7,529 nucleotides of DNA from Anaerolineales bacterium (GTDB lineage: Bacteria > Chloroflexota > Anaerolineae > Anaerolineales > UBA4823). The stretch spans positions 1 to 7,529 of the forward strand of contig JALHTN010000539.1 of assembly GCA_022865865.1 (NCBI GenBank), written 5' to 3'. This document shows, piece after piece, positions 1 through 6,945 of the stretch. The first letter of the stretch is position 1. The number at the start of each line of letters is the position of its first letter. Made by a program: the position numbers and the translations under genes. Under the pieces are notes generated by a model that saw nothing but the letters and a program-made list of their open reading frames with translations, was not told where the DNA came from and ran no database searches.

Positions 1-857
1 AAATGCACCAGGTATTCAATGGATTAGGCTATCCGGCTGATGAAAGTTTCGGTGATTCCCTGGGACGCGCCATTCAAGAAGGCGGTACATACAATACATC
101 TTCACAAGCCGGAAAAGACGAATACATCGCCGCTGTTGAAATCCTCATCGCCGAGGCTGATCAGAGGATGGGCGAGCTATTCGATATCAGTCCCAGGTGG
201 GGTGTTGAAGTGGTTGGTGGGCCTTTTGGTGGTTACTACACACCGGGAGCTGCTGACGGTTCACGCCCAGGTGCTTATCATGTCGGTATTAATGGATCAA
301 GCCTCAACAGGTTCATCGAACCCACCATCGCATACCACGAAGCCGTCCCTGGCCACCATTACCAGATCGCCACCGGCCAGGTGATGGACGTGCCCATGTT
401 CCGCAAAGAAGGTGGGCATAATGGATATGTCGAAGGTTGGGCTTTGTATGCTGAACGCCTGGCTTATGAAATGGGTTTCTACGAGGATGATCCTTATGGG
501 AATATCGGCCGCCTGCAAATGGAGCTGCTGCGCGCCGTGCGCCTGGTGACCGACACCGGTATCCACTCAAAGGGTTGGACTCGCCAGGAAGCAAGATCTT
601 ACATGGACCAGGCGATGGGTTCACCTGGCTTCTTCTCACATGAAGTTGAGCGCTATGTGGTAATCCCTGCCCAGGCGACCGGCTACAAGATCGGCATGCT
701 GAAGATCCTTGAACTGCGCCAGCGGGCGATGGATACCCTTGGAGATGATTTCGACATCAAAGAGTTTCACAATATCGTGATCGGCAACGGCAGCCTGCCT
801 CTGGAGATCCTTGAACAGCTGGTGGATGAATACATCGCAGATACTCAATCCCAATAA
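1..857 (+). CDS. DUF885 family protein (putative metal-dependent peptidase-like), C-terminal part
   Basis: The reading frame is open from the left edge to a TAA at 855-857. The visible 284 residues (counted from the ATG at 3-5) are only the C-terminal half, because DUF885 proteins are usually about 550-600 residues; the ATG at base 3 is therefore probably internal. The family hallmark HEAVPGHH is at visible residues 112-119, an HExxxGH-like arrangement expected to bind metal. It is followed by the conserved EGWALYAE block (144-151), an R-rich helix with TDTGIHSKGW (183-192), and EVERYVVIPAQATGYKIG (214-231). DGSRPGAYHV (85-94) also fits the family. Some family members have been linked to peptidase activity; the substrate here is unknown. 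No signal peptide can be judged because the N terminus is missing. All hallmark residues that can be seen are intact. No convincing terminator follows the stop. Confidence 0.88.
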   Translation, partial: MHQVFNGLGYPADESFGDSLGRAIQEGGTYNTSSQAGKDEYIAAVEILIAEADQRMGELFDISPRWGVEVVGGPFGGYYTPGAADGSRPGAYHVGINGSSLNRFIEPTIAYHEAVPGHHYQIATGQVMDVPMFRKEGGHNGYVEGWALYAERLAYEMGFYEDDPYGNIGRLQMELLRAVRLVTDTGIHSKGWTRQEARSYMDQAMGSPGFFSHEVERYVVIPAQATGYKIGMLKILELRQRAMDTLGDDFDIKEFHNIVIGNGSLPLEILEQLVDEYIADTQSQ

Positions 858-893
858 TTTCCGGGTTGAACCAGATTTTTTGCGGCAACATAA

Positions 894-1192
894 TCGCTTA
901 CAGTTCAGTTCAAAGTCAGAGGCTACCTGACATTTCGTGAGATCATCAGTGAGCGGTCCATTGCCATCACAGGGGTGAGACCCTGACGGTCGAAGGCATG
1001 TTGATCTAGTTATCGCAGGAGCTGTGCCGGAGATTGAAGAAAACGACATATGATCCCAATACCTGGACGCTGGTAGAGCACGTCGTGGAGATCGTCAACG
1101 GTCGCGGCATCCGCAACCTGCCCGATAAATTTGATACTCAGCTCAAAAACGGGGATGAGGCAGCCATCTTCTCCCCTATGGCTGGGGGGTAG
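894..1192 (+). pseudogene. Decayed MoaD/ThiS-family sulfur-carrier protein gene
   Basis: Two plus-strand frames together spell a small ubiquitin-like sulfur carrier. The frame with codons starting at 924 gives YLTFREIISERSIAITG before a TGA at 984-986. The frame ending at 1190-1192 gives TLTVEGMLI, an in-frame TAG (1007-1009), then LSQELCRRL, YDPNTWTLVEHVV, VNGRGIRNLP and LKNGDEAAIFSPMAGG followed by TAG. The VNGR, GDEVAIF-like and C-terminal Gly-Gly signatures are those of MoaD/ThiS proteins, whose terminal glycine is thiocarboxylated to donate sulfur for molybdopterin or thiazole synthesis. The frame change falls in the GGGG run at 972-975. There is no in-frame ATG and no clear ribosome binding site. 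A frameshift, a nonsense codon and a missing start indicate a dead gene, although sequencing error could explain part of this. The expected full length is about 90-95 residues, so nearly the whole gene is represented. Family identity is fairly sure; MoaD versus ThiS-like subtype is not. Confidence 0.68.
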
Positions 1193-1451
1193 CCAGAACT
1201 AGAAATTAATAAATCCACCTGGCTTGTGTCATTTTGACCGCGGGGATCGAGCTCCCTCTCCACTAAGCAGCTGCCATCAAGGGAGAAGGAAAGTGGAACG
1301 AGTTTCTCCAGGAAATGCATGATCTCCTATTTCATCATCATGGATCTTTCCTTAAATACGATGACCCGGGTTTCAGAAAACCTATCTGAATAAAGGCAGT
1401 ACACCAGCTGCGCAAATATATTTTCTGATACTTTTTCTTATCCAGGTGCTG
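1193..1451 (+). other. Gene-free stretch with an unidentified open fragment
   Basis: No intact gene is recognised between the MoaD-like remnant and the GYD gene. One plus-strand frame is open from 1267 to a TGA at 1387-1389 and gives about 40 residues of protein-like composition, including GKWNEFLQEMHDLL and FLKYDDPGFRKPI. It has no suitable start codon, and the same frame carries stops at 1264-1266 and 1207-1212. It may be the tail of another decayed gene, but the family was not recognised. The stretch also holds one arm of a 13-base inverted repeat (1399-1411) whose partner lies in the GYD leader. No terminator hairpin was seen for either flanking gene. Confidence 0.3.
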
Positions 1452-1745
1452 TTAAGGCAGTTGACCAATTACCTGCGCCACTTCTTCTTCCGAGAACGCT
1501 CTCAACGTCCTAGTGCGCACATTGCCACCAGCCCCTAGTGCCATTAAGAAACCCATTGCTACCTGATCGTTGGGCGCTTCGGCGATCCCCACGTAATCAT
1601 ACTCCCCCATGCACATATAGAAACCGATTAATTTACCTCCCATTTCTTCGAGTTGGCTGATCGATTTCGCCGTCCTTTCAGGTGCATTCTTGATATCTTT
1701 GATCCCCTGTTCAGTCATATTCATCAAGGTAATGTAAGTTGGCAT
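1452..1745 (-). CDS. GYD domain-containing protein
   Basis: This intact 97-residue protein matches the GYD domain over its whole length, the usual size for the family. It opens with MPTYITLMNMTEQGIKDIKN, has a helix around residues 20-36 (PERTAKSISQLEEMGG), and carries the name-giving motif as GEYDYVGI at 47-54, followed by APND and a hydrophobic helix (62-71). It ends with a strand and helix, RTRTLRAF and EEEVAQVI. GYD proteins are small alpha/beta ferredoxin-like-fold proteins of unknown biochemical role, probably cytoplasmic; no signal peptide or membrane segment is present. The ATG at 1743-1745 is supported by AGGAGGA seven bases upstream. The gene stands alone: the upstream kinase gene on the same strand is 428 bases away, with a promoter in the gap. 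Identification is firm; function cannot be assigned. Confidence 0.9.
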   Translation of the reverse strand: MPTYITLMNMTEQGIKDIKNAPERTAKSISQLEEMGGKLIGFYMCMGEYDYVGIAEAPNDQVAMGFLMALGAGGNVRTRTLRAFSEEEVAQVIGQLP

Positions 1746-1752
1746 TGATATA

Positions 1753-1759
1753 TCCTCCT
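1753..1759 (-). promoter_or_regulatory. Ribosome binding site of the GYD gene
   Basis: Minus-strand AGGAGGA lies seven bases before the ATG. It is a near-perfect Shine-Dalgarno match and fixes the start of the 97-residue protein. Confidence 0.85.
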
Positions 1760-1804
1760 TCTATCTTCAGAAACAGCAGCTGGTGTACCACCCTTTTAAC
1801 ATGG

Positions 1805-1836
1805 GTATTAAAAATACCGCTGAAAATAATTCAGCG
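1805..1836 (-). terminator. Possible leader attenuator of the GYD gene
   Basis: Read on the minus strand, CGCTGAA-TTATT-TTCAGCG forms a perfect seven-pair stem (1836-1818). It is followed after three bases by five Ts (1814-1810), giving the shape of a weak intrinsic terminator inside the GYD leader. The T-run can alternatively form its own small stem, GTATT-TTT-AATAC (1817-1805). Whether transcription actually stops here is unknown; the stem is short and only moderately GC-rich. Confidence 0.27.
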
Positions 1837-1926
1837 ATTTCAATAATCCAGTCTGATAACCGGATCTCAGTAATGCTTACACGCCATTAAAGTTTGCCAG
1901 GATGCGATTCTTTATATTCCAACTTC

Positions 1927-1954
1927 ATTATATATCAATTCTTGTCTTTTTCAA
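1927..1954 (-). promoter_or_regulatory. Candidate sigma-70 promoter of the GYD gene
   Basis: On the minus strand, TTGAAA (1954-1949) is separated by 16 bases from a perfect TATAAT (1932-1927). This is a strong match to the housekeeping-type consensus in an AT-rich stretch. It predicts a transcript start near 1920 and a leader of about 175 bases before the GYD start codon. The palindrome ATACT-A-AGTAT (1974-1984), about 20 bases upstream of the -35 box, could be an operator, but this is only a guess. Confidence 0.6.
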
Positions 1955-2000
1955 GCCGGGATACTTTTTCTAAATACTAAGTATGGGCATGTTTGAAAAA

Positions 2001-2043
2001 CCACCCTACCTCCGGGGATAGTAGGCAGGTTTCTATACCTGCC
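2001..2043 (+). repeat. Hairpin repeat, copy A (divergent)
   Basis: This copy has the layout CCaCCCTAC...GTAggcagg followed by a hairpin, with stem GGCAGGT (2024-2030), loop TTCTAT and ACCTGCC (2037-2043). It resembles copies B (2091-2145) and C (7191-7250) in order and spacing, but its linker differs (TCCGGGGATA). Confidence 0.55.
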
Positions 2044-2090
2044 GTTAACAAATCTGCCGTCATTATCAATTGTGGCTATACCGGCGGCTA

Positions 2091-2145
2091 TGGAAAGCCG
2101 CCCTACGAAATCCATCTTGTAGGGCAGGATTCCATTCCTGCCATT
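2091..2145 (+). repeat. Hairpin repeat, copy B, with nested inverted repeats
   Basis: It shares TGGAAA, TACGAAATCCA, TTGTAGGGCAGGATT and CCTGCCATTCT with copy C at 7191-7250, in the same orientation. Three stems can be drawn: GGCGGCT/AGCCGCC (2083-2089 with 2096-2102), GCCCTAC/GTAGGGC (2100-2106 with 2119-2125) and GGCAGGA/TCCTGCC (2123-2129 with 2136-2142). These overlap, so they would be alternative structures. The repeat starts about 30 bases beyond the kinase stop codon and could shape or protect the kinase transcript's 3' end. There is no U-run, so it is not a classical terminator. Confidence 0.75.
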
Positions 2146-2173
2146 CTCGGAGGGTTTGGAAAAGCGCCCATTG

Positions 2174-5100
2174 TCAACGGGGCGGCAGGCCGAACAATTC
2201 GCGCTCCTCGGCTGTCAGCTCGTACAAAATACAGCACTCCTTAGCGTATTCGATCAGCTCCTCGGTGGATTGCCAGGTTGGATATACCTTCAGTGATCCA
2301 GCGGTATTTCCACTCAATAATAGACTACCATCAGGAGAATATGATCCAATAATGATGCCTTGATCGTTATAACTGAGCAATTCAGCCCCTGAAAATGAAT
2401 CAAATACTTTAAGACTGCCATCACTATTGCTGACTACTACGCGATTTCCATTAGGAGATAGAAAAATGGGTCCCATGGCATTGAGTGTGGGGAATTTCTG
2501 AAGCTGACCTCCTGTCTGCGTGTCAAACACGCGCACAAAACCATCATCGCTGACCAGGTAAACTCTATTCCCATCATTGGTCCAAGCTCCAGATAGCACG
2601 TTATGATTAAAACTTGAATCATAAAGAGGAACAAGAATATCGCCTGTTAATGAATCCCAGATCCAGGCTTCTCCATAATTTCCCATACTAAGGAGGAGTT
2701 CACTGTTCGGAGCCCAGATTGTTTGATTGATATCCTTGGTATGTAATGTGAAATTATTTAATACATCCCCAGACCTCGAATCCCAAACAAATACATTCCC
2801 CTTGGTCCAGTCATTTGAAGAAATATATTTGCCGTCCGGTGACCAGGCACAATTATAGACGGTGTCTTCATGTTCGTTAAATGTCAACAAGAGTTTACCG
2901 GATTTTGCATCCCAAATTTTCGCTGTCTGGTCATAACCGCAAGTTAGAATGCGATCGCCAGATGGAGAGTATTCTACCCAAAAGGGGATATCCGTATGCC
3001 CGGATAAAATAAGTTCTTCAGCACCGGTTTCTGAATTGAAGATTTTTACCGTGCCATCCTCGTATCCAAAAGCAATTTGCTCACCATTTCTGGACCAATA
3101 TCCCCCAGTCCAACCAATTGGGATTGGGATAGTAAGGAAAGCAGGCGACAAATCATACACTTTTAACGAATTATCTTCACCCATTGCCAAGAGTTGTTTT
3201 CCATCAGGAGAAAATGCAACCTGCCAAATATTTGGTGGTGCGCCACCTAATTTAAGAATTTCCTGGTCTGAGTTGATATCCCAAATATGTACGCTGAAAT
3301 CACTTGTCCCAACTGCGACCAGATCACCGGAGGGTGACCAATCCATGCTAGTAGCTTGGATTAAGCCAGGAATCCTGGCTAATTCTTGACCGCTTTCCGC
3401 ATCCCATAACTTGCCGATCCCTTTGCCACCTGATGTTGATGTGGTGAAAAGCTGCGAACCATCTGGTGACCATTTAACTTGATAATGAAATCCCGGGACT
3501 CTTAATATAATGAGCAGCTGTCCGTTGCTAGAATCATAAACTTTTACGCCTACTCCACCCCTACCTTTTGTAGCAAAACGAACCCCAGAGGGTGACCAGC
3601 TTGTAAAGGCTACGTATGAATCACTCGAATCAACTGGGAGGGCATAAAGCGCCTGACCTGTATCCACCTGCCAGATGATAACTGATCCATCCTCAGATGA
3701 GGATGAGCCGATTAATTCACCATTGGGGGACCACATAGCCTGGTTTATTTCCCCCTGGTGACAGCACATGCGTTTAATTAATTGTCCTGTTTCTGAATCC
3801 CAGACAATTACCTCACCTTCCCGGTTGAATGTCAAGAATTGTTCTCCAGATGGAGCCCAGGGTTCCCAAATATTCAAGTTGAAATTTGGGTTTCCGGCTT
3901 CTTCTTGAGCAAGTGTGAAGCGTGGCCTGAGAAGTTCTGCGTCCCAGATCGTGAGCTCTGTTCTTATGTTTTCCTCTTTTGTATCCAAACCCTCAATCTT
4001 TCCCATTTCATCCCCGAAGCTCTTATATTTCTCTACAAATTCCGCAATATAGTTTAAACTCAAGATAGATTTTTCATCTGGAGACCATACTGCCCAACCC
4101 GGGTTGGGCTTAGTGATTTTAGCCAGCTCAGTACCTGTGTCAGAATCCCAAATGCGAACAGTACTGTCCCACCCACTGGTAAGAATTCTATTCCCATCTG
4201 CTGACCACTGGACTGTCACAACCTCATCCTCATGGTTGAGCATCAACCGCAAACGACTGTTCAATACTGCCTGCCCAAGTGCTTGCTCTGCCTGCCAGGT
4301 ATAGGGATAGTTTTCCAGGGCTTCCAGCGCTAGAAGGACAGCTCGTTCAGGAAAATTTCCGCTTAATTCCTGGAGAGCTTGGGAACCTAAGCCAATGGAT
4401 GCCTGTACTCGGACATCCTGCTCTGCTTCAACAGCGCGGTCGCGGTCCTCCAGCGCCTGCTCTTCAGCAACGGCGCGAGCTTCAGCCTGTTCTTCTGCGA
4501 TCGCCTGCTGGGTAGCGCGGGCATCTGCCTGAATTACAGCTTCCGGGCGTTCTTCCACAGCAATAGCCTCGGCGGTTCCGCGCTGATCCGCTTCTGATTG
4601 GGCGATTCCCTGCTGGTTGAATGCGTACAGGCTCAGCATTACTCCTGCTACTGCTGCTATCCCCAGCACGGCCACAAGGGCGCGCAGGAAGTTGCGCGAA
4701 CGGCGTTCCGCGGCCGCCTCCCGCGCCAATCGCTCTTCTTCTTCGGCGTCCCGTATACGCCGTTCCGCCAGGCTGGCCTGCAGGTACTCCCGCTCTTCCT
4801 GGGTCAAGGCCATGTCGCTGGTCGCCTGCCAGGCCTCAAATTGATCCAGCCGCGAACCGCGCAGCAGGTAGCTGGCCTCCTGCCCGGATGCCAGCCATTC
4901 AAGTGCCGCATTGCCCAACACGCGCTGCATGCGGATGTCTGCCCGGCTCTGGTCCAGCCACCCCCGTAATCGATGCCATTCCTGCAATAAGGCTTCATGC
5001 GCCACTTCCACTGTCGGGCCGCGCGTGACCGGGTCGCGGTCAAAAGACAGCAAGCGCGCTTTGCCGAAGGCATCAATCACCTGGTCGATCAAAGCAGGTT

Positions 5101-6934
5101 CGTCGCTGAACAGCGATTGAAGCTCCGAACGCTGCACCTGCCGGCGGGTGTCCTCCGCCCCTTCTCCCAGGGTGACCAGGCGCAGGAACAGCTGGCGCGC
5201 CACCTGCCTGCTATCCGGGTCTAAATCAGCATATACTTCTTCTGCCCTGCGCCCCAGCGCGCCCAGCACGCCCCCAATGTCCTGGTAAGCCTGGTTGGTC
5301 AGCATGCGTCCCTCCCGGCGCTCAAACAGCTCCGTGAGGGCATACTGCAGCAGGGGTAAGGCGCCGGGCTGCTCGGCCACATCCTCGATGATTGCCGGTA
5401 CCAGGCCCTTCTCCAGCACCGTCCCCACCCGCTCTGCCGGCCGCTGGACGACCTGTTCCAGCTCCTCGGTGGAGAGCGGCAATACCACCGCCGTGGACTC
5501 CTCCACCAGCCGGCCGAAAGCAGGGTGCTTCAAGGGCCGGTCGTAGAAATCCGCCCGCAGGGTGAGCACCACACGCACTTGCCCCCCTTCAGCGCTGACC
5601 GCATGCTGCAAGATGTTCAAATAATGATCCCGCTGAGCTTCATCCTCCACCAGGATGAACAGCTCTTCGAACTGGTCGATCACCAGCAGCAGCTGGCTGT
5701 CTTCACTGGGTAGGGTAGCCTGGACCGCGCACAGCAAACCATCTTCATCCTGGGCCAGCAGCTCTCCGATGTCAGCGCCCGGGTCAGCTGAGATGCTCAT
5801 CAAGGCCAGCTGCAGCTCCTGCAGGGGACGTGCTCCGGGGTGCGTCTCGACGATGAACCACTCCTCCGAACCAGGCAGTGCTACCTTGCGCAGGGCAGGT
5901 ACCAATCCAGCTTTGACCACCGACGACTTACCGCTCCCGCTGGGTCCCACCACGGCCAGGAAGCGTCCCGCTCTCCCTGGAGATGCCAGGTGCGCCAGCA
6001 GCTGCCCGGTCAGCGCCTCGCGACCGAAGAAGTCCTCTGCATCCGCTTCCTGGAAAGCGCGCAGGCCTTTGTAGGGGTTATAGATATCCTCTTCCGGAAC
6101 ATATGCGTCCAGCTGCAGGGCACGCCGGTAATCTTCAGCCAGGGCAGATGCGCTCGGGTAGCGTTCGTTGGGATCTTTGGCGGTGGCGCGCTGGATGACC
6201 CCATCCAGGGCTGCTGGCAGCTCAGGGTGCTTCTCGCGCACATAGGGCAGTGGCTCCTTGAGATGTTTTGCCACCAGCTCTCCACTGGAGGTATCCGGGA
6301 AGGGGTGCTCGCCTACCAGTACCTCGTAGATCACCACCCCCAGGGCGTAGATGTCCGTTTGCGCGGTGACCGGCTGGCCCTGCACCTGCTCGGGGGTGAT
6401 GTAGGCCGGTGTTCCCAGGAAGGCTCCCGTCTGGGTGACTTCTTCGGCCGCTGCCAGCTGCTTGGCGATGCCGAAATCCGATAGGTAGGCGTTGCCGTCC
6501 TCGTCCAGCAGGATGTTGGCTGGCTTCAGGTCGCGGTGCACCACGCCCTGCTGGTGGGCTGCATCCAGTGCGGAGGCGACCTGGTCCACCAATCTGGCAG
6601 CAGCAGCAGGCTGCCAGGGGCCCGTCTCTTTGAGCGAGTCCGCCAGGCTGCCGCCCTTCATCAGGCGCATTACCAGGTAAGCGCCCTCCGGGTCACGCCA
6701 GTAGTCGTACAGCGGCACGATGTGCAGGTGTTCCAGCTGCGCTACCAGCTGGGATTCACTTTCAAAACGGCGGATGAAATCCGGCCGGCTGGCATACCCC
6801 GGCAGGATGATCTTAACAGCTACTTCCCGCTCAACGACCGGTTGATGAGCGCGGTAGACGGCACCATAAGCGCCCTCGCCGATCAGTTCCAGAAGCTGGT
6901 AGCCTTTGATGGATTGGATGGTGATCTCAGACAT
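2174..6934 (-). CDS. Membrane-anchored Ser/Thr protein kinase - nSTAND NTPase - WD40 repeat protein
   Basis: This single 1586-residue chain starts at the ATG at 6932-6934, preceded by AGGAGGG, and ends in TGA at 2174-2176. Residues 11-275 are a complete Hanks-type kinase: glycine loop IGEGAYGAVY (18-27), Lys41, probable helix-C Glu60, HRDLKPAN (133-140), DFG (153-155), GTPAYITPE (174-182), Asp194 and Arg258. Residues 286-665 form an nSTAND-type P-loop NTPase, with NPYKGLRAF (286-294), Walker A GPSGSGKSS (330-338), Walker B LLLVIDQFEELF (415-426), a sensor-like TLRADFYDR (458-466) and a winged-helix-like HEALLQEWHRLRGWL (646-660). A charged helix (705-748) precedes one predicted membrane span (about 750-772). 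A coiled coil (about 775-845) and a short helical linker then lead to about 15 divergent WD40 blades (893-1553), enough for two seven-bladed propellers. The tail ELTAEERELFGLP is often seen after such propellers. Basic residues before the span (RRSR) suggest a cytoplasmic kinase/NTPase and an outward-facing propeller region. All catalytic motifs look intact, so it is probably an active kinase switched by a ligand or partner of the propellers; the substrate is unknown. GC content drops sharply at the WD40 boundary. No partner gene lies nearby. Confidence 0.95.
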   Translation of the reverse strand: MSEITIQSIKGYQLLELIGEGAYGAVYRAHQPVVEREVAVKIILPGYASRPDFIRRFESESQLVAQLEHLHIVPLYDYWRDPEGAYLVMRLMKGGSLADSLKETGPWQPAAAARLVDQVASALDAAHQQGVVHRDLKPANILLDEDGNAYLSDFGIAKQLAAAEEVTQTGAFLGTPAYITPEQVQGQPVTAQTDIYALGVVIYEVLVGEHPFPDTSSGELVAKHLKEPLPYVREKHPELPAALDGVIQRATAKDPNERYPSASALAEDYRRALQLDAYVPEEDIYNPYKGLRAFQEADAEDFFGREALTGQLLAHLASPGRAGRFLAVVGPSGSGKSSVVKAGLVPALRKVALPGSEEWFIVETHPGARPLQELQLALMSISADPGADIGELLAQDEDGLLCAVQATLPSEDSQLLLVIDQFEELFILVEDEAQRDHYLNILQHAVSAEGGQVRVVLTLRADFYDRPLKHPAFGRLVEESTAVVLPLSTEELEQVVQRPAERVGTVLEKGLVPAIIEDVAEQPGALPLLQYALTELFERREGRMLTNQAYQDIGGVLGALGRRAEEVYADLDPDSRQVARQLFLRLVTLGEGAEDTRRQVQRSELQSLFSDEPALIDQVIDAFGKARLLSFDRDPVTRGPTVEVAHEALLQEWHRLRGWLDQSRADIRMQRVLGNAALEWLASGQEASYLLRGSRLDQFEAWQATSDMALTQEEREYLQASLAERRIRDAEEEERLAREAAAERRSRNFLRALVAVLGIAAVAGVMLSLYAFNQQGIAQSEADQRGTAEAIAVEERPEAVIQADARATQQAIAEEQAEARAVAEEQALEDRDRAVEAEQDVRVQASIGLGSQALQELSGNFPERAVLLALEALENYPYTWQAEQALGQAVLNSRLRLMLNHEDEVVTVQWSADGNRILTSGWDSTVRIWDSDTGTELAKITKPNPGWAVWSPDEKSILSLNYIAEFVEKYKSFGDEMGKIEGLDTKEENIRTELTIWDAELLRPRFTLAQEEAGNPNFNLNIWEPWAPSGEQFLTFNREGEVIVWDSETGQLIKRMCCHQGEINQAMWSPNGELIGSSSSEDGSVIIWQVDTGQALYALPVDSSDSYVAFTSWSPSGVRFATKGRGGVGVKVYDSSNGQLLIILRVPGFHYQVKWSPDGSQLFTTSTSGGKGIGKLWDAESGQELARIPGLIQATSMDWSPSGDLVAVGTSDFSVHIWDINSDQEILKLGGAPPNIWQVAFSPDGKQLLAMGEDNSLKVYDLSPAFLTIPIPIGWTGGYWSRNGEQIAFGYEDGTVKIFNSETGAEELILSGHTDIPFWVEYSPSGDRILTCGYDQTAKIWDAKSGKLLLTFNEHEDTVYNCAWSPDGKYISSNDWTKGNVFVWDSRSGDVLNNFTLHTKDINQTIWAPNSELLLSMGNYGEAWIWDSLTGDILVPLYDSSFNHNVLSGAWTNDGNRVYLVSDDGFVRVFDTQTGGQLQKFPTLNAMGPIFLSPNGNRVVVSNSDGSLKVFDSFSGAELLSYNDQGIIIGSYSPDGSLLLSGNTAGSLKVYPTWQSTEELIEYAKECCILYELTAEERELFGLPPR

Positions 6935-6938
6935 CTGA

Positions 6939-6945
6939 CCCTCCT
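6939..6945 (-). promoter_or_regulatory. Ribosome binding site of the kinase gene
   Basis: Minus-strand AGGAGGG lies four bases before the ATG. The spacing is slightly short, but the match is strong. It agrees with the kinase domain beginning about ten residues after this Met (GYQLLELIGEG), which fixes the start. Confidence 0.82.

Larger units (their letters stand above)
1746..2173. other. Intergenic region between the kinase and GYD genes
   Basis: No gene is recognised in these 428 bases. From right to left they contain two hairpin repeat copies just beyond the kinase stop, a small ATACT-A-AGTAT palindrome at 1974-1984, the GYD promoter (1927-1954), and a leader of about 175 bases with two small stem-loops. 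An open plus-strand frame crossing the repeats (from 1993) runs into the kinase gene antisense, has no family resemblance and is not called. Confidence 0.6.

Noticed and set aside
858..880. Possible terminator after the DUF885 gene (GGTTGAACC then a T-run)
   Set aside because: Only four base pairs with a one-base loop can be drawn, which is not a stable hairpin.
636..1049. 137-codon minus-strand frame
   Set aside because: It is antisense to the DUF885 coding end and the MoaD-like remnant, both of which show real family signatures on the plus strand.
894..1192. Programmed frameshifting to express the MoaD-like protein
   Set aside because: A frameshift alone would not bypass the additional in-frame TAG at 1007-1009, and there is no start codon or ribosome binding site.
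1780..1796. AGGGTGGTAC on the minus strand in the GYD leader, resembling the T-box core AGGGTGGNACC
   Set aside because: The match breaks after the first C. It lies downstream of the only terminator-like hairpin, and no specifier stem was seen. GYD genes are not known T-box targets.
2001..2145. CRISPR-like array of short repeats
   Set aside because: There are only two divergent copies, with no uniform spacers and no cas genes.
1993..2244. 83-codon plus-strand frame
   Set aside because: It is created by the hairpin repeats and runs antisense into the conserved C-terminal tail of the kinase protein. No ribosome binding site or homology was recognised.
2174..6934. Idea that the STAND protein is an antiviral AVAST-type defence gene
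   Set aside because: Many defence proteins carry STAND NTPases, but this one has a kinase effector, a membrane span and WD40 sensors typical of bacterial signalling proteins. No defence genes, integrase or phage signals are in the window.
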